The notes under the pieces: model-generated | Seen by the model: the letters and a program-made list of their open reading frames with translations, nothing else | Databases searched by the model: none | What the model was told of the DNA's origin: nothing | In this document: positions 1-7,200 of the stretch, piece after piece | Layout: each line of letters starts with the position of its first letter | How positions within the stretch are numbered: the stretch's first letter is position 1 | Made by a program: the position numbers and the translations under genes | From: Bacteroidota bacterium | GTDB taxonomy: Bacteria > Bacteroidota > Bacteroidia > Bacteroidales > F082 | Direction: 5' to 3' | NCBI GenBank assembly: GCA_002686705.1 | Contig: NYYH01000023.1 | Span: 1-14,172, forward strand | DNA length: 14,172 nt

Positions 1-179
1 TTCAATACAATTTCCACTTCATATTGCACATCACTGGAATGCTCAGGATAATAAAATGGTTCATTGTTTTTAACCAGAGCTGTGTCTGGTTTCAAGAAAA
101 AGATTGGTTTTTTTGGAACGGGATTATCAAGTTCCTTTGCATGATCAACATAATTACGCCCAATACATATTATCTTCAT
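1..179 (-). CDS. Fumarylacetoacetate hydrolase (FAH) family protein, N-terminal part only
   Basis: Reading leftward from an ATG at 179, an open frame runs 59 codons to the window edge, so only the N-terminus is present. It begins MKIICIGRNYVDHAKEL, has a stretch FFLKPDTAL (residues 28-36) and ends with YEVEIVL. This is the characteristic start of YcgM/FAHD1-type FAH enzymes, which are small metal-dependent hydrolases or decarboxylases of acylpyruvates and related beta-dicarbonyl acids. E54 and E56 in the YEVE motif match the first two metal-binding glutamates of the family. The family is usually about 200 residues, so roughly two thirds lies outside. The start is 2 nt downstream of the exonuclease stop codon, so it is almost certainly the third gene of the E2-exonuclease-FAH operon. 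The substrate cannot be predicted from this fragment. Confidence 0.88.
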   Translation of the reverse strand, partial: MKIICIGRNYVDHAKELDNPVPKKPIFFLKPDTALVKNNEPFYYPEHSSDVQYEVEIVL

Positions 180-181
180 AG

Positions 182-982
182 TTATTTCAAATTAAGCTTA
201 ATCTTAGTCATTAAGTTTTTAGTGTATTGAGGAAAATCAGCTTTCATTATCCAAGAATAATAGGAGGGATCCTTTGAAAATATTTCTTCAACCGTTTTTC
301 CCTTATATTTTCCAAAGTTAATAGTTTCCTTGCCTTCTTTATTGAAAATTATCTGTCCCATTAAATCAGCATTCTTATGATGGCTCGAAAAGTCGTTAAG
401 AGACTGAATATCATTAATAACCGGAATAGATGTATTACCTTCCTTATCTTTATATTCAACATCAGCATATCTATCTAGCTGAGCTTCCAGTATTTCAAAC
501 GTTGCTAATGTATCAGCCTCAGCATTGTGAGCATTTTTTAGTTCTTTGCCCAGATAGAATCGATAAGCGGCATTCAATGATCGTTGTTCCATTTTCATAA
601 AAATATTTTGCACATCAACAAGTCGTCTTTTTTTTATCTCAAAATCAACATTTGCTCTTAAAAATTCTTCTACCAGCATAGGGATATCAAATTTTAAAGC
701 ATTGTAACCTGCTAGATCACAGCTTGTAAGAAATCTACTTATATCTTTGGCTACCTGTTTAAAAGTTGGTTTATCAGTCAAGTCATCATTTGAATAGCCA
801 TGAATCATTGAGGCTTCTTTACATATTGGATATTCAGGGTTTAGAAGCCAGGTGCGTATCTCTCTGGTACTATTGGTATTTAGTTTGAGAATACTTATTT
901 CAACAATACGATCCTTTGTAACATTAAGCCCTGTTGCTTCTATATCAAAAAAAGCAATAGGTTTTTTAAGGTTAAGTTTCAT
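182..982 (-). CDS. DnaQ-like 3'-5' exonuclease with ExoX-type C-terminal domain
   Basis: 266-residue DEDDh-superfamily exonuclease, expected to remove nucleotides from DNA 3' ends using two metal ions. Exo I is D13-I-E15 in FFDIEATGL. Exo II is centred on D99 in AGYNALKFDIP. Exo III is H152-N-A-E-A-D157, so all five catalytic residues are present. After a linker (about 172-218), residues 222-250 (INFGKYKGKTVEEI...SWIMKADFP) match the small C-terminal module seen in ExoX-like exonucleases, thought to contribute to substrate binding. No membrane segment or signal peptide is seen. The ATG at 982 lies 1 nt after the E2 stop, and the stop lies 2 nt before the FAH ATG, so the gene is probably translated from the E2 mRNA. 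A DNA-repair or nucleotide-scavenging role is inferred. It is not the main proofreader, because DnaE carries its own exonuclease. Confidence 0.92.
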   Translation of the reverse strand: MKLNLKKPIAFFDIEATGLNVTKDRIVEISILKLNTNSTREIRTWLLNPEYPICKEASMIHGYSNDDLTDKPTFKQVAKDISRFLTSCDLAGYNALKFDIPMLVEEFLRANVDFEIKKRRLVDVQNIFMKMEQRSLNAAYRFYLGKELKNAHNAEADTLATFEILEAQLDRYADVEYKDKEGNTSIPVINDIQSLNDFSSHHKNADLMGQIIFNKEGKETINFGKYKGKTVEEIFSKDPSYYSWIMKADFPQYTKNLMTKIKLNLK

Positions 983-983
983 A

Positions 984-2282
984 CTAAATAATTGTGTCTA
1001 GGCTAAAGTTTTCTAGAAGTTCTTTCAATCTCTTAAGGTACATCCCTGCAAGCGCCCCATCTACAATTCGATGGTCATATGCAAGAGATAATATCATAAT
1101 GTGCTTAATTCCAATAAAATCACCTTTATTTGTTTCAATAACCGCTGGTTGTTTCCTGATTGCACCTATTCCCAGAATGGCAACCTGAGGTTGATTAATT
1201 ATAGGTGTTCCTGTGAGGCTATCAAAAGATCCAAAATTAGTAATAGTGAATGTACCTCCCTGAATTTCATCAGGTTGAAGTTTATTAGCCCTAGCTCTAC
1301 TGGCCAGATCATTGACAGATTTTACAATTCCCAACAAACTTTTCTGATCGGCATTCTTTACAACAGGTACTATTAAATTACCGTTTGGAAGAGCTGTAGC
1401 CATTCCTACATTAATTTCCTTGCGATATACGATATTATATCCGTCAAGTGAAACATTAATTTGTGGATAATCCCTCAATGCCTGAGATGATGCACTGAGA
1501 AATATAGGAGTGAATGTAATTTTTTCGCCTTCTCTCTTTTGAAAGCTATCTTTAACTTTATTTCTCCATTCTACAATGTTCGTAACATCAACATCTATAA
1601 ATGATGTAACATGAGGTGAAACCTGCTTCGACATAACCATATGATCGGCAATTAATCTTCTCATACGATCCATTTCAACAACTTTGTCGCCAACCATTGA
1701 TGATATTGGCGTAGAAGGACCTTTTCCTACAGTAGTAGAATCAGATCGACTACTACTTCCTTTACTATTGAGATATTCTTGAACATCTTTTTTTGTTACT
1801 CTGCCTTCTTTACCACTCCCTTTAATATTATCGAGTTCACTAATGTCAATTTTTTCAGCAGCAGCAATACTTTTTACAAGGGGTGAGTAAAATCTTGATG
1901 AATTTGAATAATCACTTTTAATTGATTTCTTATCAATTTTTTTCTCATCTTTACTATTGACATTATTCTTGTAATTAACTTTCGTAATTACGTCTTTATC
2001 AGAGTCTTTCGTTGAAGTAATTTCTGATTCTGCTTCATCACCATCGATGTCTACAATTGCTATTACGGTACCCACAGCAACCACGTCTCCTTCCTTAAAT
2101 AAAAGTTCAGAAAGTTGTCCTTCAACGGGACTAGGGATCTCCGAATCAACCTTATCTGTGGCAATTTCAACAATTGAATCGTCCTCCTCAAGTTGATCAC
2201 CAACATTTTTAACCCATTTGGTAATTGTAGCTTCTATTATGCTTTCACCAAGTTTGGGCATAATAATCTCAAATTTTGCCAT
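984..2282 (-). CDS. 2-oxoacid dehydrogenase complex E2, dihydrolipoamide acyltransferase
   Basis: 432-residue acyltransferase that moves an acyl group from the E1-bound intermediate via lipoyl-lysine to CoA, forming the core of a pyruvate, 2-oxoglutarate or branched-chain 2-oxoacid dehydrogenase complex. Residues 3-78 are a biotinyl/lipoyl domain with lipoylation site K44 in EIATDKVDSEIPSP. Residues 80-130 are a charged Ser/Lys/Asp-rich flexible linker. Residues 131-170 are the peripheral-subunit-binding domain (FYSPLVKSIAAAEKI, GSGKEGRVTKKDV). A second Ser-rich linker spans 173-200. The catalytic domain is about 202-428, with the active-site motif D403-H404-R-I-V-D408-G. There is one lipoyl domain and the length is normal. 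No E1 or E3 gene is visible here, so the substrate cannot be assigned; I slightly favour a branched-chain or pyruvate type, without firm evidence. First gene of a three-gene operon, with a possible promoter about 80 nt upstream. Confidence 0.95.
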   Translation of the reverse strand: MAKFEIIMPKLGESIIEATITKWVKNVGDQLEEDDSIVEIATDKVDSEIPSPVEGQLSELLFKEGDVVAVGTVIAIVDIDGDEAESEITSTKDSDKDVITKVNYKNNVNSKDEKKIDKKSIKSDYSNSSRFYSPLVKSIAAAEKIDISELDNIKGSGKEGRVTKKDVQEYLNSKGSSSRSDSTTVGKGPSTPISSMVGDKVVEMDRMRRLIADHMVMSKQVSPHVTSFIDVDVTNIVEWRNKVKDSFQKREGEKITFTPIFLSASSQALRDYPQINVSLDGYNIVYRKEINVGMATALPNGNLIVPVVKNADQKSLLGIVKSVNDLASRARANKLQPDEIQGGTFTITNFGSFDSLTGTPIINQPQVAILGIGAIRKQPAVIETNKGDFIGIKHIMILSLAYDHRIVDGALAGMYLKRLKELLENFSLDTII

Positions 2283-2361
2283 TATCTATTTATTATAACA
2301 TTCCATTACTAAAATATTTTCATGTATGGAAAATAGGGTAGAGGCTATATCCATGAATCTG

Positions 2362-2369
2362 CAAAAATA
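2362..2369 (-). promoter_or_regulatory. Possible -7 promoter box for the E2 operon
   Basis: On the minus strand this reads TATTTTTG, an exact match to the Bacteroidota -7 consensus TAnnTTTG. It would start transcription near 2356 and give a leader of about 74 nt before the E2 ATG at 2282. No convincing -33 TTTG is present at the expected spacing, only an A/T-rich TTTA. In DNA this AT-rich a single match is weak evidence. Confidence 0.35.
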
Positions 2370-2889
2370 ATATTATTATTTGTAATGATTATAAAGAACG
2401 AAAACTATTAAGGACAAATACCAATTTGTGCGAATAATTAAGAGTAATTGGGCTAAAAAGAAACTGTAATTTTATATATGATATATTAAATGTACATATG
2501 TGAACAATACACAAATGTAAATTGTAAATATTAGGCTTAAGTTATATATAATAGATAAACAGACAGTTATCAGCGTTATGTAAAATAGAGAAAGATTAAA
2601 TTATGTTACTAGGACAAATTATAATACAGGTTAAATTAATAATTTGCATTATAGACTTTAATAGACGTATAACCAGATATATAGATGTTGTTAACAGTAA
2701 GATACTTTAACATATTACTATTATTGAGTATTCTGTAGTTATTAAAGTATAGGGAATATAATAGATTGATAAACAAGTATAAAGATTACTATATCTATAA
2801 TGGACTTTATATATGTTCATATTTCACAAATGTAATTTTGATAATTATTATGTTTCAGATAACATATGTAAATTACAGTAAACTATTGT

Positions 2890-2897
2890 TATATTTG
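2890..2897 (+). promoter_or_regulatory. Probable -7 promoter box of the XRE regulator gene
   Basis: TATATTTG matches TAnnTTTG and lies only 13 nt before the ATG at 2911, implying a very short leader of about 8 nt. A second match, TAATTTTG, lies at 2833-2840 and would give a leader of about 65 nt. Neither has a clear TTTG at the -33 position. A purine-rich AAACAAAAAATT precedes the ATG instead of a Shine-Dalgarno sequence, as is usual in this phylum. Confidence 0.4.
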
Positions 2898-2910
2898 TAA
2901 ACAAAAAATT

Positions 2911-3366
2911 ATGATAGATCGAATTCGTAAATTAATAGCTTCGGAGCAAATGAATCCTTCTAAATTCGCTGATGAAATCAAGTTTCAGAGGTCATCATTA
3001 TCACATGTGCTGTCAGGACGGAATAAACCAAGCCTTGATTTTGTGATGAAAATTAAGCAAAGATTCTCTGAAGTAAATCTTGAATGGCTAATATTTGGAG
3101 ATGGTGATATGTTATTAACTAAGCAAGATGAATCAGTTCATAAGTCAGATAATGATAGCACATTTAACGAAAGTGACGAAACTAGACATCTGATTAATAT
3201 AGAATCAAAATCACAGACCGAGTATTCTAGTAAGTCAAAGGAACCTGAATTAAGTACTCAGAATATGGAAAATTTTGAACTAAACACAAGTTCAGGCATG
3301 GTTGAAAGGGTGATAATTTTCTTTAATAACGGTACTTTTAAAGAATATGTGAAAAGTACAACATAA
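2911..3366 (+). CDS. Small XRE-family helix-turn-helix regulator
   Basis: 151-residue protein with an N-terminal XRE/Cro-type helix-turn-helix. The domain spans residues 2-68. The scaffold helix is IRKLIASEQM, the turn region is PSKFADEI, and the recognition helix region is QRSSLSHVLSGRNKPSLDF. It is followed by LEWLIFGDGDML, a closing segment common in phage-repressor-like regulators of Bacteroidota. Residues 70-128 are acidic, Ser/Asn-rich and probably disordered. The last 20 residues (MVERVIIFFNNGTFKEY) look like a short beta-strand-rich tail that may mediate dimerisation or bind a partner. There is no protease or known ligand domain. It stands alone, reads away from the E2 operon, and is convergent with ndk with a 41-bp gap lacking an obvious terminator. 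The target genes are unknown. The upstream repeats are candidate self-regulatory sites, which is an inference. Confidence 0.85.
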   Translation: MIDRIRKLIASEQMNPSKFADEIKFQRSSLSHVLSGRNKPSLDFVMKIKQRFSEVNLEWLIFGDGDMLLTKQDESVHKSDNDSTFNESDETRHLINIESKSQTEYSSKSKEPELSTQNMENFELNTSSGMVERVIIFFNNGTFKEYVKSTT

Positions 3367-3407
3367 ATGGTTTTTCAAACAAATGTTGGTGATTGCAAAA
3401 CGATAAC

Positions 3408-3830
3408 CTAATATCTCTCAAATTCTGAAAAGAAGAAATTACCTTCTATTACAGCATTTTCATCACTATCAGAACCATGTACTGCGTTTGCCTCAATTGA
3501 AGTAGCATACAAAGCACGTATTGTTCCTGGTTCAGCTTCTGCAGGATTAGTTGCTCCAATATATTTACGGTAGGCTTCAACAGCGTTTTCCTTTTCAAGT
3601 ATTGCGGCTATAATAGGACCGGAGGTCATAAATTTAACCAAATCGCTATAGAAAGGACGTTCACTATGAACTGCATAAAATTTCATAGCTTGTTCTTTAG
3701 TTAACCTAGTGTATTTTAAGGCTTTAATTCCAAACCCACCTTCAATAATTTTAGTTATAATATTTCCCATGTTGCCATCAGCAACAGCTTTGGGTTTAAT
3801 CATTGTAAAAGTTATATTTCCAGACATCAT
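3408..3830 (-). CDS. ndk: Nucleoside diphosphate kinase
   Basis: Transfers the gamma-phosphate from ATP to other (d)NDPs through a phosphohistidine, balancing cytoplasmic nucleotide pools. With the ATG at 3830 the protein is 140 residues, the normal family length. It opens with the conserved [10 protein letters not shown] (K12 in the nucleotide site). It has [18 protein letters not shown] (55-72), the catalytic H118 in NAVHGSDS, and the C-terminal FFFSEFE. A longer frame begins at a TTG at 3854, but that codon lies inside a probable -7 promoter box and adds eight non-conserved residues, so I reject it. A second ATG directly follows at 3827 and could be used instead. The gene is divergent from dnaE and convergent with the XRE gene. 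Transcribed alone. Confidence 0.96.
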   Translation of the reverse strand: MMSGNITFTMIKPKAVADGNMGNIITKIIEGGFGIKALKYTRLTKEQAMKFYAVHSERPFYSDLVKFMTSGPIIAAILEKENAVEAYRKYIGATNPAEAEPGTIRALYATSIEANAVHGSDSDENAVIEGNFFFSEFERY

Positions 3831-3851
3831 AGTTAGTTTTAATTTTCGGGG

Positions 3852-3859
3852 CAAAAGTA
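3852..3859 (-). promoter_or_regulatory. -7 promoter box of ndk
   Basis: The minus strand reads TACTTTTG, matching TAnnTTTG, 21 nt upstream of the ndk ATG at 3830. Transcription would start near 3846, with a leader of about 16 nt. The -33 region is only A/T-rich, without a clean TTTG. The box overlaps the alternative TTG start, which argues against that start. Confidence 0.5.
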
Positions 3860-4249
3860 AAAATAATACATGAATTCCATCTAAAATTGTAATGGAATTT
3901 AGCCTATTCTCCTTTTGGATTCTGTTTAGCTTTTAAAAAGGCTAATCATGACCACTCTGATACATGTATTGGCATTCGTAATTAAGTAACTTGGTGCTAG
4001 AACTTTTGAGATTATTAATAGAAAATATCCAAAGTTATTAACACTATAATAATGCCATTATCATTTTAATAACTTTGCAATACTCATGCGTAATTTCTAA
4101 TGAGCACATTACCAGGTTTATAACAAAATCAAGCGTTCTTGCTGATTAATTTAAAGTTTTTCATTGGTAATGGCTAATATATATTGGTAAAAATAAGCGT
4201 GGGTTTAAAAGAAAACAACTATTATTATTCTAAAAAATTTATTGCAAAT
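3855..4249. other. 395-bp divergent ndk/dnaE intergenic region
   Basis: Non-coding region between divergently transcribed ndk and dnaE. It contains the ndk -7 box (3852-3859) and a perfect 12-bp inverted repeat (4030-4041 and 4066-4077) whose arms each hold a -7 box. A leader of up to about 165 nt lies before dnaE. Within that leader two tiny frames (ATG at 4086, four codons; ATG at 4100, seven codons) overlap at TAATG, but nothing supports their translation. Confidence 0.55.
4030..4077. repeat. Perfect 12-bp inverted repeat carrying outward-facing -7 boxes
   Basis: CAAAGTTATTAA at 4030-4041 is exactly complementary to TTAATAACTTTG at 4066-4077, with a 24-nt spacer. The right arm contains TAACTTTG on the plus strand (4070-4077, towards dnaE). 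The left arm contains TAACTTTG on the minus strand (4037-4030, towards ndk). Both match TAnnTTTG. The element could be a pair of symmetric divergent promoters sharing an upstream region, an operator, or a hairpin. No T-tract follows and neither flank is a gene end, so a terminator is unlikely. Confidence 0.6.
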
Positions 4250-7200
4250 ATGTTCCTGATTTTTGACACAGAAACTACTGGTTTACCACAAAACTGGAAA
4301 GCTCCTCTTGACGATTTTGATAATTGGCCACGATTAATTCAATTAGCATGGCAAATCCATAATAATAAAGGTGAACTTGTTGATGTTCAAAGTTATTTGG
4401 TAGTACCGGATGGTTTTATTATACCCCGAGGATCTGAAAAAATTCATGGAATATCAACGGAAAGAGCCACTAAAGAGGGAAAACCGATCGAATTTGTACT
4501 TAAAGAATTCAATAAAGCTCTTAAAATAGCTAATACAATTGCTGGCCATAATATTGAATTTGATAATAGTATCGTTGGGTCTGAGATGCTTAGGGCTAAA
4601 ATTGACACTACTTTATTTGAGAAGAATGCGCTAGATACAAAAAACGTTAGTACTAATCACTGTGCATTACCTGGTGGAAGAGGAGGTAATTTTAAATGGC
4701 CAACATTAGAAGAGCTTTATTTAAAACTATTTAACGAAAACTTTGTAGCAGCTCATAATGCAATAGCTGATGTTCAGGCCACTGCCCGTTGTTTTTTTGA
4801 ACTTATCAGGATAGGTATAGTCGATGCTAACATGTTAAAAATAGACACTTCAGGCGTAGATGAGTTTATCAACAATAATCCCGATATTATTCAATCTGGA
4901 AGTATTGAAGTAAGCTCATTTCATGAAGATGAAAAGAAAGAAGATGAGATATCTGAGTCGGAAAACCCTAAGGACGAAGTTGTAGCATCCGATACTCCTA
5001 AGAGTGTTTTTACACACTTACACGTTCACACTCAATTTTCTGTACTCGATGGTTTGTCAGATATCGATGAGATGCTAAGTAAGGCGAAAGATGATGGAAT
5101 GGAAGCAGTCGCCATTACCGATCATGGGTATATGTATGGAGCAAAAAAGTTTTATGATGCTGCATTAAGAGTTGATATAAAGCCAATTATAGGATGTGAG
5201 ATGTATGTTGCACGCAGAGGTATCAGTAAAAAAGAAAATAAGACTGACGGTTCAGGATGGCACCTTGTATTACTTGCAAAGAATTTAGCGGGTTATCATA
5301 ATTTAATAAAGTTGGTTTCAATTGCTTCAATTGATGGCTTTTATTATAAACCGCGTGTTGATAAGGATCTACTGAAGCAATATTCAGAAGGAATTATTGC
5401 ATTAACGGCCTGTCTTGGCGGTGAGATATCACAAAAGATTGTAAACGACGGTGAGTTAAAGGCAGAAGAAGCTTTACAGGAGTATAAGGATATTTTTGGT
5501 GATGATCTCTATTTGGAGCTACAGCGTCATCCAACAGGTGATCCGGAAATGGATAAAAAAGTATTTGATGATCAGGTTTATGTTAACAAAGCCCTATTAA
5601 AGTTTGGAGAGAAACTTGGTGTAAAGGTTGTAGCAACAAATGATTCACATTTTGTTAACGCAGAAGATGCAGGAGCTCATGATAGACTAATTTGCATAGG
5701 TACAGCAAAGGATTTGGATGACCCAAATCGTTGGCGATATACTAAGCAGGAATGGTTCAAAACCCAGGCAGAAATGCATGAACTCTTTAGCGATATTCCA
5801 CAAGCACTGGAAAATACGAAGGAAGTTGCAGATAAAATTGAGGTGTATGACCTTAATAAAGAAGCTATAATGCCGGAGTTTATCATCCCTGATAAATTTA
5901 GTGATGCTGATGAATATCTGAAACACATTACTTTCATTGGAGCTGAGGAACGATATCCGGAAATCACTAATGATATCCGCGAACGAATTGATTTTGAACT
6001 CGAAACAATAAAAAAGATGGGTTTCCCCGACTATTTTTTAATTGTTTGGGATTTTTTAGTAGCTGCCCGCGATATGGGAGTAATTATTGGCCCGGGTAGA
6101 GGAAGCGCTGCAGGGTCAGTTGTCTCATATTCTTTACGAATAACTGATATCGATCCACTTGAATACAACCTGCTTTTTGAAAGATTCTTAAACCCTGATA
6201 GAATTTCTTTGCCTGACATTGACATAGATTTTGATGATGACGGTAGAGATAAAATACTTGAATGGGTTAGGGATAAATATGGTGTTAATAGGGTAGCACA
6301 TCTTATCACTTTTGGTACAATGGCGGCAAAAATGGCTATTCGAGATGTGGCCAGAGTGCAACGTTTGCCATTGTCAGAGGCTGACAGGCTCGCTAAACTA
6401 GTGCCAGAAGTTCCCGGTATTTCACTTACTAAAGCGATTAAGGATATCCCCGAATTAAAAGATGAGCTTGAAAAAGGTAAACCAGAAATATCTTCAGTTA
6501 TAAAAAATGCTATTACTCTTGAAGGTTCGATAAGAAATACAGGCACACATGCCTGTGGAATAATCATCAGTAAGGAAGACCTTAACAAATATATACCTGT
6601 AACATCCGTAAAAGACTCAGTATTAACTTATGCTACTCAAATAGACGGTAAGTATATAGAATCAGTGGGGTTGCTTAAAATGGACTTTTTAGGCCTAAAA
6701 ACGCTATCAATAATTAAGGATACTGTTGAGAATATTAAAAAATCAAAAGGAGAAACAGTTGATATTGCTAATATTTCTTTTGAGGACGAACTTACTTACA
6801 AACTTTTCAGTAAAGGAGATACTGTTGCATTATTCCAATTTGAGTCAGATGGAATGCGAAAGCATTTAAAAGAACTAAAACCTTCAAGGTTTGAAGATCT
6901 TATAGCGATGGTTGCATTATACCGTCCAGGCCCAATGGAATATATCCCCAATTTTATTGCCCGTAAGCATGGAAATGAAAAAATTGCATACGATTTCCCA
7001 GAAATGAAGGATGATCTTGAAGAAACATATGGTATCACTGTATACCAGGAGCAAGTGATGTTGTTATCAAGAAAGCTTGCAGGTTTCACCCGTGGAGAAT
7101 CTGATTCACTGCGCAAAGCGATGGGTAAAAAGAATAAGGTTCAAATGGAGAACATGAAGCTAAAATTCTTCGAGGGATGTGAAGCTAATAACCTTCCCCA

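Larger units (their letters stand above)
2283..2910. other. 628-bp extremely AT-rich intergenic region with short repeats, no gene seen
   Basis: No plausible coding frame or RNA gene is visible between the E2 operon and the divergent regulator gene. The stretch is markedly richer in A/T than its flanks. It carries short repeated words. CACAAATGTAA occurs at 2510-2520 and 2825-2835. The palindrome ACATATGT occurs at 2494-2501 and 2862-2869. ATATAATAGAT occurs at 2546-2556 and 2756-2766. CACAAATGTAA contains TACATTTG on the minus strand, a -7 box match. On the plus strand TAATTTTG (2833-2840) and TATATTTG (2890-2897) also match. It is most likely a large divergent promoter region. Decayed genes or regulator-binding sites cannot be excluded. 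Confidence 0.6.

Noticed and set aside
24..230. 68-codon plus-strand frame at the left edge
   Set aside because: It is antisense to the FAH start and the exonuclease end, both supported by conserved motifs. No homology or signal is recognisable.
3367..3407. Terminator in the convergent XRE/ndk gap
   Set aside because: No stem with a stable G/C core or T-tract is visible in the 41 bp on either strand.
4086..4123. Two tiny frames (4 and 7 codons) overlapping at TAATG in the dnaE leader, resembling a leader-peptide pair
   Set aside because: No ribosome-binding signal, no codon pattern suggestive of attenuation and no following terminator hairpin. Expected by chance in A/T-rich sequence.
6031..6588. 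185-codon open frame on the minus strand inside dnaE
   Set aside because: It lies wholly antisense to the highly conserved polymerase core, has no recognisable domain and is an expected antisense shadow of a long gene.
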